Source of the DNA: an uncultured Microbacterium sp.
GTDB lineage: Bacteria; Actinomycetota; Actinomycetes; Actinomycetales; Microbacteriaceae
Reading direction: 5' to 3'
DNA: 64,000 bases
Assembly (NCBI RefSeq): GCF_937927635.1
Contig: NZ_CALBRW010000015.1
Location: 7,666-71,665 of the forward strand
Shown here piece after piece: positions 25,436-34,205 of this stretch. Position 1 is the stretch's first letter. Every line of letters begins with the position of its first letter. The translations under genes and the position numbers were made by a program. Under the pieces are notes generated by a model. That model was not told the DNA's origin. It ran no database searches and worked only from the letters and a program-made list of their open reading frames with translations.

Positions 25436-26044
25436 ATGACCGATCACAGCGAGAACACACCAGACCAGAGCGGAGTCCCCGCCGAGAGCGTCCCCGATGC
25501 GACGGCCGCGAACGCAGCCTCCGTCGCGAGCGGGGGCACGGCCGAGACCACGCCGATCCCCGAAGCGGCGCCGACGCAGGCTCTGCCCCCTCAGGCACCG
25601 CCGGCTCAGGCTCTGCCTCCTCAGGCACCGCCGGCGGCGGCCGCACCTGCGGCGGCCCTGCCCGTGGCACCGGCCGCCGTCGCCACCGCGACACCGGCCA
25701 AGCCGTTCTGGAGCCGCACCGGCACGAGGATCGGCGCCGGCATCGCCGGCGGCCTGGTCGTGCTGATGGTGGGCTTCGGCGGAGGCTGGCTCGCCCACGG
25801 CGAGCTGCGCCCGGGCTTCGGCATGCACGAGCAGGCCTGGGGTCACGGCGACCGCGGCCCGATGCGCGGCGACTCCGGCGGTCAGAACGGACCACGCGGG
25901 GGCCAGGGCTTCGGCAACGGCCAGAACGACGGCGGACAGCGGTTCGGCGACGGCCAGAACGGCACGAACGGCCAGAACGGCACCGACGGTTCCAACGGCA
26001 CGGACGGCACCGTCCCCGACCCGAGCAGCACGCCCGGCTCCTGA
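25436..26044 (+). CDS. Single-pass membrane protein with Gly/Asn-rich outer region
   Basis: A 202-aa low-complexity protein. Residues 1-95 are Ala/Pro-rich with a duplicated QALPPQAPPA unit; one membrane span follows (about residues 103-122, GAGIAGGLVVLMVGFGGG), then an extracellular tail with repeated GQNG, FGDGQ and NGT(N/D)G units, loosely collagen-like. I see no catalytic motif. ATG 25436 is preferred over a TTG at 25409. It lies between the two-component genes and a ferric-reductase-like gene on the same strand, so an accessory or signalling role in the flavin electron-transfer module is possible but unproven. Confidence 0.7.
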   Translation: MTDHSENTPDQSGVPAESVPDATAANAASVASGGTAETTPIPEAAPTQALPPQAPPAQALPPQAPPAAAAPAAALPVAPAAVATATPAKPFWSRTGTRIGAGIAGGLVVLMVGFGGGWLAHGELRPGFGMHEQAWGHGDRGPMRGDSGGQNGPRGGQGFGNGQNDGGQRFGDGQNGTNGQNGTDGSNGTDGTVPDPSSTPGS

Positions 26045-26131
26045 CTCCGGGCTGCGATCCCGCCGTCGTCGCTCCGACGCGGGATCGCACCCCGGCACCC
26101 CAGCCGTCCACGATCGCCTCTGGAGCACACC

Positions 26132-27550
26132 ATGGCCGCCATCGCCCTCCCCCGCGAAGCGATTCGACGGGATGCCCGAGACAGGGCATCCCGTCGCCGC
26201 CGGACCGATGCCTGGAACCTCGGCGCGAGCGTCGTCGTCTGGGGCACCTGCCTGCATGTCGCAGCGCTGTGGGTCTCAGGCGGCGGCATCCAGGCGCTCG
26301 TGACCGGCGGCGGCGAGGCGCTCGACGCGCTGGGCCGGATCACCGGCCTGGTCTCGGCGAACCTCCTGCTGCTGCAGGTGCTGCTGATGGCGCGCGTGCC
26401 GCTCTTCGAGCGGGGCTTCACGCACGACGGCATCACCCGCCTGCACCGGCTGGTGGGGTTCTGGTCGTTCGCCCTGATGCTCGCGCACATCGTGCTGCAG
26501 ACGCTCGGCTATGCCGCCGACGCGAAGCTGAACCCGCTCGTGCAGCTGTGGCAGTTCGTCGTCGACTACCCGGGCATGCTGCTCGCGACCGCCGGCACGG
26601 CGCTGGTGATCCTCGTGGCCGTGACGTCGATGCGGCGAGCGCGTCGGCGGCTGCGCTACGAGTCCTGGCATCTGCTGCACCTGTACGGCTACCTGGGCGC
26701 CGGGCTGGCTCTGCCGCACCAGTTGTGGACGGGTGCTGACTTCACGGCATCCGCGGCGGCCACCTGGTTCTGGTGGAGCCTGTGGATCCTCACCCTCGTC
26801 GCCGTCATCGTCTATCGCCTGCTCGTGCCGCTGGTGGTCTCCCGCCGGCATCTGCTGCGGGTGGCGAGCGTGACCCGCGACGGCGCGGACGGCGTGACCG
26901 TGCGGATGCGCGGGCAAGGGCTCGCACGACTGGGAGCGCGTCCGGGCCAGTTCTTCGTCTGGCGCTTCCTGGCCGGCCCCGGCTGGACGCGCGGCCACCC
27001 GTTCTCACTGTCGGCGGCACCCGTAGACGACGAGCTGACCATCTCTGCCCGCCTCGCCGGCGACGGCAGCAGGCGCCTCGCCTCGCTGCGCCCCGGCACG
27101 CGGGTGCTGGTCGAAGGCCCCTACGGCGGATTCACCGGTGAGCGCAGGCGGGCACGGCGGATGCTGCTGCTGGGCGCAGGCGCGGGAGTCACCCCGCTGG
27201 TGTCGCTGCTGGAGGGCGAGGACTACGCACCCGGCGAGGCGGTGATCGTCACCCGCGACACGCGCCCCGAGGTGGCGCTGCGCACGGATGCCCTGGCTGC
27301 GCTGGTGCGCGACCGGGGCGTGCAGCACATCGCGCTGCCCGGTCGGCGCGCGGCATCCGGAGCCACCTGGCTGCCCGAGTCGCACGCCGGCTGGAGCGGC
27401 GCCGACGCCCTGCGCCACCTGGCGCCCGTGGTCGAGGATCACGACGCGTACGTGTGCGGTCCGCCGGAGTGGACGGATGCCGTGATCCGCGACCTGCGCG
27501 CGGCGGGTTTCGCCGCTTCGCACATCCACCGTGAGGCCTACGGAGTCTGA
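26132..27550 (+). CDS. Ferric-reductase-like transmembrane flavoprotein (FRE/NOX type)
   Basis: A 472-aa membrane flavocytochrome-type oxidoreductase. The N-terminal half has about six spans with paired histidines expected to hold heme b (LHVAALW, LHRLVGFW with LAHIVLQTL, ESWHLLHLYGYL and LPHQLW). The C-terminal half is a ferredoxin-reductase module: the FAD motif HPFSLSAAP (about residue 290), the NAD(P)-ribose motif LGAGAGVTPLVSLLE (about residue 347) and the terminal VCGPPEWTD. It would take electrons from cytosolic NAD(P)H across the membrane. An FMN-binding protein and ApbE directly downstream suggest the acceptor is a covalently bound extracytoplasmic flavin. Confidence 0.9.
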   Translation: MAAIALPREAIRRDARDRASRRRRTDAWNLGASVVVWGTCLHVAALWVSGGGIQALVTGGGEALDALGRITGLVSANLLLLQVLLMARVPLFERGFTHDGITRLHRLVGFWSFALMLAHIVLQTLGYAADAKLNPLVQLWQFVVDYPGMLLATAGTALVILVAVTSMRRARRRLRYESWHLLHLYGYLGAGLALPHQLWTGADFTASAAATWFWWSLWILTLVAVIVYRLLVPLVVSRRHLLRVASVTRDGADGVTVRMRGQGLARLGARPGQFFVWRFLAGPGWTRGHPFSLSAAPVDDELTISARLAGDGSRRLASLRPGTRVLVEGPYGGFTGERRRARRMLLLGAGAGVTPLVSLLEGEDYAPGEAVIVTRDTRPEVALRTDALAALVRDRGVQHIALPGRRAASGATWLPESHAGWSGADALRHLAPVVEDHDAYVCGPPEWTDAVIRDLRAAGFAASHIHREAYGV

Positions 27551-27581
27551 GCGCTCGAGAAGACGGATCGAGGAGAGAATC

Positions 27582-28133
27582 ATGGACAAGCCGATGAAGC
27601 GCATCGCCTACGCGATGCTGGCCACCGTCAGCGGAGTGGTGCTGCTGTTCAGTTATCGCACCTCCACCGGAGCTGCGATCCCGACAGCGGATGCCGTGGT
27701 CGGCACCGGCTCGACCACCAGCAGCGCACCGGCGACAGGGTCGACCGGGTCGTCGTCGGACTCCGGCGGGACGACCGGCACCGGCTCCTCCAGCTCGGGC
27801 GACTCATCCGGCGCGTCCGGCTCCTCAGTATCCGGCACCGCCTCGAGCGGGTTGAAGGACGGCACGTACACGGGCCAGTCCGCGAACACCCGCTACGGCC
27901 CCGTGCAGGTGCAGGTGCAGATCAGCGGCGGGAGGATCTCGTCGGTGGACGTGGTCGAGTACCCCACGCAGAGCCCACGGGACCGCGAGATCAACCAGCA
28001 GGCCGTGCCGATGCTGGTCAGCGAGACCACGGCCGCGCAGTCCGCGCAGATCGACCTGATCTCCGGCGCCACGTACACCAGCCAGGGGTACGCGCAGTCG
28101 CTGCAGAGCGCGCTGGATCAGGCGCAGTCATGA
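27582..28133 (+). CDS. Extracytoplasmic FMN-binding domain protein
   Basis: A 183-aa exported protein: an N-terminal hydrophobic segment (AYAMLATVSGVVLLFSY), a Ser/Thr/Gly linker of ~60 residues, and a C-terminal FMN_bind domain starting at LKDGTYTGQSANTRYGPV. The motif ISGATYTSQGYAQ near the end is the flavinylation site where ApbE esterifies FMN onto the Thr. RBS GGAGAG precedes ATG 27582, and the stop overlaps the apbE start by four bases, so substrate and modifying enzyme are co-translated. It would act as the surface electron carrier accepting electrons from the upstream reductase. Confidence 0.9.
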   Translation: MDKPMKRIAYAMLATVSGVVLLFSYRTSTGAAIPTADAVVGTGSTTSSAPATGSTGSSSDSGGTTGTGSSSSGDSSGASGSSVSGTASSGLKDGTYTGQSANTRYGPVQVQVQISGGRISSVDVVEYPTQSPRDREINQQAVPMLVSETTAAQSAQIDLISGATYTSQGYAQSLQSALDQAQS

Positions 28134-28909
28134 CAGCGCGGCAGGTGCGGGTGTGCCCTGTGATGGGCACGGTCGCCAGCATCCATGTGATCGGACGTGC
28201 GGATGCCGTTGCGCTCGAGCACGCGGTGGACGGAGCCTTCGGGCTGCTGCGCCGTGCAGACCGGGTGTTCTCGATGTACGACGAGCAGTCCGACATCCGC
28301 CGGATCGCCCGTGGCGAGCTGACCGTCGCCGCCGCCGACCCCTGGGTGCGCGAGGTTTCCGACGCCTGCGACGGGGCGGAGTTCGAGACCCGTGGCCTGT
28401 TCAGCGCGCACCTCGGCGGCGCCTTCGACCCGACCGGATGCGTGAAGGGCTGGGCGGCCGAGCGCGCGCTCCGCGAGCATCTGGCGCCGCTGCTCTCGGA
28501 GCCTGCCGTGCAGGCCGTGGGCCTGGACGTCGGCGGAGACCTGCAGGTGCTCACGGCCGAATCCTCCGACTGGACGTGGAACATCGGCATCGTCGATCCC
28601 ACCGATCGCACTCGGGTGCTGGCGACCGTGCCGGTGCGCAACGGCGCCGTGGCGACCTCCGGAAGCGCGGAGCGCGGTGCGCACATCATCGACCCGCGCA
28701 CGGGGCGGCCGGCCACCGGCATCCGCTCCGCCACCGTCATCGCACCGGGCCTCACCCGCGCCGACGTCTGGGCGACGGCGGCGGTCGTCGCGGGCGACGA
28801 CCTGTCGTGGATCTCACGCGCGCCCGACACGTCCGGTCTGCTGGTCGACGACGCCGGTGGCGTCCACCGCTGGATCGCCGGCGTGACCGTCGACGTCCAG
28901 CCCGCCTGA
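28130..28909 (+). CDS. apbE: FAD:protein FMN transferase
   Basis: A 259-aa ApbE-family enzyme transferring FMN from FAD to a Ser/Thr of target proteins in a Mg-dependent reaction. Landmarks are the N-terminal PVMGTVASI, DPTGCVKGWA (FAD/Mg region, about residue 103), LDVGGDLQV and ATSGSAERGAHIIDPRTG (about residues 178-195). I see no signal peptide or lipobox, so it may act before export or use the next-door substrate in an unusual way; many ApbE proteins are exported. Its start overlaps the FMN-binding-protein gene. Confidence 0.93.
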   Translation: MTARQVRVCPVMGTVASIHVIGRADAVALEHAVDGAFGLLRRADRVFSMYDEQSDIRRIARGELTVAAADPWVREVSDACDGAEFETRGLFSAHLGGAFDPTGCVKGWAAERALREHLAPLLSEPAVQAVGLDVGGDLQVLTAESSDWTWNIGIVDPTDRTRVLATVPVRNGAVATSGSAERGAHIIDPRTGRPATGIRSATVIAPGLTRADVWATAAVVAGDDLSWISRAPDTSGLLVDDAGGVHRWIAGVTVDVQPA

Positions 28910-28914
28910 CGGGC
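28900..28914. terminator. Compact hairpin over a convergent stop
   Basis: GCCCG (28900-28904) pairs with CGGGC (28910-28914) with a 5-base loop holding the apbE stop codon. The convergent DUF4407 gene ends at 28915, one base further on. With only 5 bp between the genes, this hairpin is the only visible candidate for stopping both transcripts. Confidence 0.35.
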
Positions 28915-30495
28915 TCAGACCGAGACGGACTCGCGCATGTCGGCGCGGGTGAGCGGCACTGTCGGGGCGCCGCCCGCTGGGTCGGATGCCGGGGACGGAG
29001 CGGATGTCGGGGATGCAGCCCCCGCGCTCACGATCGCCGCGCGGTCGCGGAAGCCCTCGGCGCTGACCCGATCCAACTCGACCTGCTTGCGGATGGCGGC
29101 GGTCTTCTCGTACAGCGACTCGTCGCCGTAGCTGGTGAGCACCTTCACCAGCACCGGCAGCAGCTCGATCATGAAGAACAGCGCCGCGATCAGCCAGTGC
29201 GCCCAGAGAATGGTCGGCTCCTTGGCGGAGAGCCTGTTCAGCCCCGAGATCTGACTGAGCAGCCCCACCGCGCCGGCGTTGCCGGCGGCGACCGCGTCAG
29301 CGCGGGCGTTGTAGGCGGCCAGCGCCTGATCGTAGGTCTTCTTCGCCGCAGGCAGCTGGTCCTTCGCCTGCTGGCGGTTGGTGGTCTCGGATGCCGTGGC
29401 GTTCTGCTTCGCAGCACCCTCGGCGGTGTTCAGATCGGCGTTGGCCGAGCGCAGCTGGGCGGCCAGTGCGTCATAGGTCTGCTGGGCGGCGGCCAGCTGC
29501 GCCTTGGCGGCATCCGAGCTGGAGCCCTGGCCGTTCACGCCCGTGCAGCCGGGCACGGTGCCGGCGCCCTCGCCGGTCAGCTCGCACTGGTACAGGGTGC
29601 GCGCGGTGTCGATGACCTTCTGCTGCTCGGCCATCTTGGTGGTGATGTCGTCGACGGTGGACTGCGCGGCGGCGGTCGAGGCGGAGCCGGATGCCGTTCC
29701 CGCGACGATGCCGGTGGCGGCCTGGTTCTCCAGAACCGCGACGCGCTTGGTGGCGGCATCCAGTGCCTTCTTCTCCGGTCCCTTCTCCAGCGCGGTCTGG
29801 TCGGACTGCGACTGGGTGATGTTGGTGGCGGCCACCTCGCGGGCGATGTCGTTGTGGAACACCTGCAGCACGAGCGGCTCGGCGACCAGGAACCCGATCA
29901 GCGCGGCCATGGCCACGCGCGGCAGTGCCAGGGCGATGAGCTTGCCCACGCTGCGGGTCGAGGACATGGTCGCGGTGAGGAACCGGTCGAGGTTGAAGAT
30001 CAGCACCATCCACACCAGGGCCAGCGGCAGCGCCAGCCAGGCCAGCAGCTGCACGCCGGTGGTGAGAGCGAAGAACATCGAGATGGCCGAGACCAGCGCG
30101 GTGCCGAGCAGCACGAAGAACATCTGCACGAACCGCGGCGTCTCGCCGGGCACGCGGTCGAGGATCGCGCCCTCGGCGCCGCCGAGGATGGCCATCGTGC
30201 GCAGCCGCGAACCCGGCGTGCGCTCGCGCTTCGGACGGAGCGCGCGCCGCGGCTTGGGAGCCTTGGCCGGCTTCGCCTCCGGCGCCGCAACAGGCTCCGG
30301 CTCGGCGGGAAGCGGCTCGATGACCTCAGTGGGGTGCGTCACAGCATCCGTCACCGTCTCCGCGCTCCCGCGCGGCTCGAAACTGCGCAGGAAGTCGAGG
30401 TCGTCGTCGCTCACCGAGCCGTCGGGGGCGTCGGTCTCGAACGAGATCCGCCCCTGCGAATCCATCCGACCAGGGCGATGCGCGGAATAGGACAT
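28915..30495 (-). CDS. DUF4407 domain membrane protein
   Basis: A 526-aa protein recognisable as DUF4407. There is a ~95-residue charged N-terminal cytoplasmic segment, two adjacent spans (about 120-160, FVLLGTALVSAISMFFALTT and the next), a third near 180-200, a long Ala/Gln/Lys-rich predicted coiled-coil outer region (about 215-430) with repeated KKALDAATKRV-like heptads, and a final span (LIAALFFMIELLPVLVKVLT). The function of the family is not established; the architecture suggests an envelope scaffold or sensor. TAATCT lies six bases before the ATG. Isolated gene between apbE and rlmN. Confidence 0.8.
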   Translation of the reverse strand: MSYSAHRPGRMDSQGRISFETDAPDGSVSDDDLDFLRSFEPRGSAETVTDAVTHPTEVIEPLPAEPEPVAAPEAKPAKAPKPRRALRPKRERTPGSRLRTMAILGGAEGAILDRVPGETPRFVQMFFVLLGTALVSAISMFFALTTGVQLLAWLALPLALVWMVLIFNLDRFLTATMSSTRSVGKLIALALPRVAMAALIGFLVAEPLVLQVFHNDIAREVAATNITQSQSDQTALEKGPEKKALDAATKRVAVLENQAATGIVAGTASGSASTAAAQSTVDDITTKMAEQQKVIDTARTLYQCELTGEGAGTVPGCTGVNGQGSSSDAAKAQLAAAQQTYDALAAQLRSANADLNTAEGAAKQNATASETTNRQQAKDQLPAAKKTYDQALAAYNARADAVAAGNAGAVGLLSQISGLNRLSAKEPTILWAHWLIAALFFMIELLPVLVKVLTSYGDESLYEKTAAIRKQVELDRVSAEGFRDRAAIVSAGAASPTSAPSPASDPAGGAPTVPLTRADMRESVSV

Positions 30496-30573
30496 CCTTC
30501 GAGATTAGGAAACCCCGGCTGTGCAGCCGCCGGACGATCCCTGCGAACGGCTCCCAGGAACGAGAGGCAGGGA

Positions 30574-31836
30574 TCAGGCCATCGCGGCTGCGGCGACCTC
30601 GTCCTCGGTGGTGGCCACCAGCTGGCCGCAGGCCCCGTCGATCTCCTTGCCGCGGGTGTCGCGCAGGGTGGTCGGGATGCCGGCATCGTTGAGCCTGCGC
30701 ACGAACTCGTTCTGCACGTCGACCTCGGATGCGGTCCAGATCGAGCCCGGCGTCGGGTTCAGCGGGATCGGGTTCACGTGCACCCAGCCGCGGCCGCGGG
30801 CGTTCAGCTTCTCGGCCAGCAGGTCGGCTCGCCAGGCGTGGTCGTTCATGTCCTTGATGAGCGCGTACTCGATGGACACGCGGCGCCCGGTCTTCTCGAA
30901 GTACTCGCGCGCGGCATCCAGCGCCTCGTCGACCTTCCAGCGGGAGTTGACCGGGATCAGCTCGTCGCGCAACTGGTCGTCGGGAGCGTGCAGCGACAGC
31001 GCGAACGTCACCGGGATGTGCTCGTCGGCGAGCTTGCGGATGGCGGGCACCAGGCCGACCGTGGAGACCGTGATGCCACGGGCGCTCATGCCCAGACCGT
31101 TCGGCTGCGGCTCGACCATCACGCGCACGGCATCCATCACGCGCTTGTAGTTGGCCAGCGGCTCGCCCATGCCCATGAACACGATGTTGCTCACGCGCTC
31201 CATGGAGTGGTCGCTGGAGCGCTTGCCGCCCAGCTCGCCGTTCGCGATCACGCGGTTGGCGCGCACGACCTGCTCGATGATCTCGGCCGTGGACATGTTG
31301 CGGGTCAGGCCCGCCTGTCCGGTGGCGCAGAACGGGCAGTTCATGCCGCAGCCGGCCTGGCTCGACACGCACAGCGTGATGCGGCCCGGGTAGCGCATGA
31401 GCACCGACTCGACCAGCGCGCCGTCGTGCAGGCGCCACAGGAACTTGATGGTGTCGCCGCGATCGGTCGTCAGGCGCCGCACCTCGGTCATCAGCGGGGG
31501 CAGCATGCCGGCGACGAACTCCTCGCGCTGCTCAGCCGGGAGATCGGTCATCAGCGCGGGGTCGGACGTGTAGTGCGTGAAGTAGTGCGTGGCGAGCTGC
31601 TTGGCGCGGAAGCCGGGCATGCCGAGTTCCTTCACCATCTCCACGCGCTGCTCGGGCGTCATGTCGGCCAGGTGCACCGGCGGCTTGCCGCGCTTGGGGC
31701 TGGCGAACTGCAGCAGCGGCCGCCCCTCGGCATCCTTCTTCTGGGTCCACCCCTCCGTCGCCGGGCGCACCTGGGGTGCGCGAGTGGAGCGCACGGGCGT
31801 GCTGCGGGCAGGCGGAGTCCTATCGGATGCGGGCAT
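30574..31836 (-). CDS. rlmN: 23S rRNA (adenine2503-C2)-methyltransferase
   Basis: A 420-aa radical-SAM enzyme methylating A2503 of 23S rRNA (and A37 of some tRNAs). The 4Fe-4S motif CGMNCPFC is at about residue 157, preceded by TLCVSSQAG; the ribose-binding FMGMGEPLANY is at about residue 225; and the C-terminal Cys that forms the methyl-thioadduct is in DGACGQLVATTE near the end. It has a ~40-aa charged N-terminal extension relative to the E. coli protein. Leaderless signal TACCCT-N6-ATG supports the 31836 start. Confidence 0.95.
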   Translation of the reverse strand: MPASDRTPPARSTPVRSTRAPQVRPATEGWTQKKDAEGRPLLQFASPKRGKPPVHLADMTPEQRVEMVKELGMPGFRAKQLATHYFTHYTSDPALMTDLPAEQREEFVAGMLPPLMTEVRRLTTDRGDTIKFLWRLHDGALVESVLMRYPGRITLCVSSQAGCGMNCPFCATGQAGLTRNMSTAEIIEQVVRANRVIANGELGGKRSSDHSMERVSNIVFMGMGEPLANYKRVMDAVRVMVEPQPNGLGMSARGITVSTVGLVPAIRKLADEHIPVTFALSLHAPDDQLRDELIPVNSRWKVDEALDAAREYFEKTGRRVSIEYALIKDMNDHAWRADLLAEKLNARGRGWVHVNPIPLNPTPGSIWTASEVDVQNEFVRRLNDAGIPTTLRDTRGKEIDGACGQLVATTEDEVAAAAMA

Positions 31837-31947
31837 GAGTCAAGGGTACGGCGTGTCGCCCGCGAGCGGCCTGGGTGCCCGGCATCCGACCCGCTTTGTC
31901 CTCACGGGCGCACGGGCAGCACAATGGAGAGGACGAACGGAGCCCCC

Positions 31948-32586
31948 ATGACCGACCGCCTCTCCCGCACTCGCGACGCCGGCGTGCTCGCCGTGCTGCG
32001 TGCGCCCTCCCCCGAGCAGGCGCTGGATGCCGCCGAGGCCATCATCCGCGGCGGCATCCCCGGCATCGAGGTGACGTACTCCACGCCCGACGCCCCGGCC
32101 GTGATCCGCGAGCTCATCGCCCGGCACGGCGACGCGGCGTACATCGGCGCGGGCACCGTCACCACGCCCGAGCAGGCCGCGGCAGCCGCCGATGCCGGGG
32201 CCGCGTTCCTGGTCAGCCCCGGCACGCTGCCGGACCTGACCCGCGCCATGATCGACACGGGTCGTGTGGTGATGACCGGCGCGTTGACGCCCACCGAGGT
32301 GATGATCGCGCAGGGGCTCGGCGTGGACGTCGTGAAGATCTTCCCCGCGTCGCTGGGCGGACCGTCGTTCCTGAAGGCGCTGCGCGGCCCGTTCCCGGAT
32401 GCCGTGCTCATGCCCACCGGCGGCGTGAAGCCCGACAACGTGGCGGACTGGTTCGCGGCCGGCGCCGTGGCGGTCGGCGCCGGCGGCGACCTGGCGAACT
32501 CGGCATCCATCGCCTCCGGCGACTGGGCCGACCTCGAGGCTCGCGCCGCCCGCTTCGCGGCGGCGCTGGCGGCTGTGCGCGGGTGA
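31948..32586 (+). CDS. eda: 2-dehydro-3-deoxy-phosphogluconate / 4-hydroxy-2-oxoglutarate aldolase
   Basis: A 212-aa class I aldolase forming a trimeric TIM barrel. The catalytic Glu lies in GIPGIEVTYS (about residue 41) and the Schiff-base Lys in VVKIFPASLGG (about residue 130); TGGVKPDN is the phosphate loop. It cleaves KDPG to pyruvate and glyceraldehyde-3-phosphate (Entner-Doudoroff) or related keto-acids from uronate breakdown. No edd or kinase neighbours are present, so the physiological substrate is open. It overlaps the TauE/SafE gene by four bases. Confidence 0.92.
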   Translation: MTDRLSRTRDAGVLAVLRAPSPEQALDAAEAIIRGGIPGIEVTYSTPDAPAVIRELIARHGDAAYIGAGTVTTPEQAAAAADAGAAFLVSPGTLPDLTRAMIDTGRVVMTGALTPTEVMIAQGLGVDVVKIFPASLGGPSFLKALRGPFPDAVLMPTGGVKPDNVADWFAAGAVAVGAGGDLANSASIASGDWADLEARAARFAAALAAVRG

Positions 32587-33314
32587 TCGACCTCCCGCTC
32601 TGGGCGTGGGCGCTGCTGGCCCTGGGTGCGCTGATCGCCGGGCTCGGCAAGACCGCCGTGCCGGGTGCGTCGACCGTGTCGGTGGTGCTGCTGGCATCCG
32701 TGCTGCCCGCGCGCACCTCCACGGCGGCCATGCTGCTGCTGTTCATCGTGGGCGACGTGTTCGCCCTGACGGCCTACCGGCGGCACGCCGACTGGCGCAC
32801 CCTGCTGCGCCTGGCGCCGGCCGTGATCGCCGGACTGCTGGTGGGTGCGGCGTTCCTCGCCCTCGCGGCCGACGGCCTCGTGCGCCGCACGATCGCCACC
32901 ATCCTGCTGGTGATGATCGCCATCACGCTGTGGCGCCGATGGCGATCGCGCACCGCCGCGGGAGGACGCCTGGCCGCCGCCGGCTACGGGTCGCTCGCCG
33001 GCTTCACGACCATGGTCGCCAACTCCGGCGGCCCGGTGATGTCGATGTACTTCCTGGCCACGCGCACGCCGGTGAAGGTGTTCCTGGGCACCTCCGCGTG
33101 GTTCTTCGCGATCATCAACATCGTGAAGGTGCCGTTCCTGGCTGGCATCGGCTTGATCACGCCGCAGCTCCTGCTGCTGGATCTCGTGCTGGCTCCGGGC
33201 GTCGTGATCGGCGCGCTGATCGGCATCCGCATCGCCAAGCGGATGCCGCAGCAGCTGTTCGACCGGCTCGTGATCGTGCTGACGATCGTGGGCTCGGTGT
33301 ATCTGCTGTTCTGA
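32583..33314 (+). CDS. TauE/SafE-family membrane permease
   Basis: A 243-aa membrane protein with about seven or eight spans. It starts at GTG 32583, overlapping the eda TGA (GTGA). The first span WAWALLALGALIAGLGKTAV and the mid-protein segment GFTTMVANSGGPVMSMYFL are the two symmetrical TauE/SafE signatures. The family exports sulfite, sulfoacetate or other organic anions. Co-translation with a KDPG-type aldolase hints at a sugar-acid or sulfo-sugar related anion, but that is speculation. Confidence 0.88.
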   Translation: MIDLPLWAWALLALGALIAGLGKTAVPGASTVSVVLLASVLPARTSTAAMLLLFIVGDVFALTAYRRHADWRTLLRLAPAVIAGLLVGAAFLALAADGLVRRTIATILLVMIAITLWRRWRSRTAAGGRLAAAGYGSLAGFTTMVANSGGPVMSMYFLATRTPVKVFLGTSAWFFAIINIVKVPFLAGIGLITPQLLLLDLVLAPGVVIGALIGIRIAKRMPQQLFDRLVIVLTIVGSVYLLF

Positions 33315-33339
33315 GCGGCGGGCGCCGATCCCGGCTCAG
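33311..33339. terminator. Hairpin covering two convergent stop codons
   Basis: CTGAGC (33311-33316) pairs with GCTCAG (33334-33339) and GGG/CCC extend the stem inward. The TauE/SafE stop (33312-33314) is in the left arm and the stop of the convergent SDR gene (33336-33338) in the right arm, so one hairpin serves both ends. Confidence 0.5.
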
Positions 33340-34166
33340 TCCAGGAAGATGTCCGGGAACAGCCGGTCGTCCGGCGTGCCCGGCACGGCGGCGTACTTCG
33401 ACAGGTCGGTGACACTGGCATCCGCCAGCACGTCCTCGACGATCAGCGTCTGGCCGGTGCGCTCGCGCGACGGCGTCGTGAGCACCTCGTAGGCGGCATC
33501 CGCGTAGATGTCGGCGGTGCGGCTGGCAGCCATCACGCGGTCGCCGCCCAGCAGGTTCTGCACGGCGGCGGTGGCGATGGTGGTACGGGGCCACAGCGTG
33601 TTGGCGGCGATGCCGGCATCCGCGAACTCCGCCGCCAGGCCCAGCGTGGCCATGGTCATGCCGTACTTCGCCAGCGTGTAGCCGGTGTGCGCACCCAGCC
33701 ACTTGGGCGTGATGTTCAGCGGCGGCGACAGCGACAGGATGTGCGGGTTGGGCGCATCCTTCAGCAGCGGAACGGCCGCGCGGGACAGCATGAACGTCCC
33801 CCGCACGTTGACGTCCTGCATGAGGTCGTACTTCTTCGCCGCGAGGTCGGCCGAGCGGGACAGGTCGATGACGCTGGCGTTGTTGATGACGATGTCGATG
33901 CCGCCGAACTCGCCCTGCGTCTTCAGCACGGCTCCGGTGATGTCGTCGTCGTTGCGCACGTCGCCCACGATGGCCAGCGCCTTCCCGCCTGCGGCGCGGA
34001 TCGCGTCGGCGGCGGTGTGCACGGTGCCCTCGAGCTTGGGATGCGGGGTGTCGGTCTTGGCGAGCATGGCGACGTTCGCGCCGTCGGCCGCTGCGCGCAG
34101 CGCGATGGCCAGGCCGATGCCGCGGCTGCCGCCCGACATGAGGATGGTCTTTCCAGCCAGGGTCAT
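33336..34166 (-). CDS. SDR-family oxidoreductase (HSDL2-like)
   Basis: A 276-aa short-chain dehydrogenase. The NAD(P) motif SGGSRGIGLAIA is at residues 11-22, NNAS at about 93, and the catalytic Tyr-Lys in YTLAKYG (about 163-168). The Asn-rich LSPPLNITPKW before the active site and PRTTIATAAVQNLLGG after it are distinctive of the subfamily containing human HSDL2 and its bacterial relatives, thought to act on fatty-acyl or hydroxy-lipid substrates. RBS AGGAGAG precedes the ATG. It lies downstream of a second SDR on the same strand. Confidence 0.85.
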   Translation of the reverse strand: MTLAGKTILMSGGSRGIGLAIALRAAADGANVAMLAKTDTPHPKLEGTVHTAADAIRAAGGKALAIVGDVRNDDDITGAVLKTQGEFGGIDIVINNASVIDLSRSADLAAKKYDLMQDVNVRGTFMLSRAAVPLLKDAPNPHILSLSPPLNITPKWLGAHTGYTLAKYGMTMATLGLAAEFADAGIAANTLWPRTTIATAAVQNLLGGDRVMAASRTADIYADAAYEVLTTPSRERTGQTLIVEDVLADASVTDLSKYAAVPGTPDDRLFPDIFLD

Positions 34167-34205
34167 GAGGTCTCTCCTAGGTTCGGTCCGGTCACCGGCG
34201 AGTGG

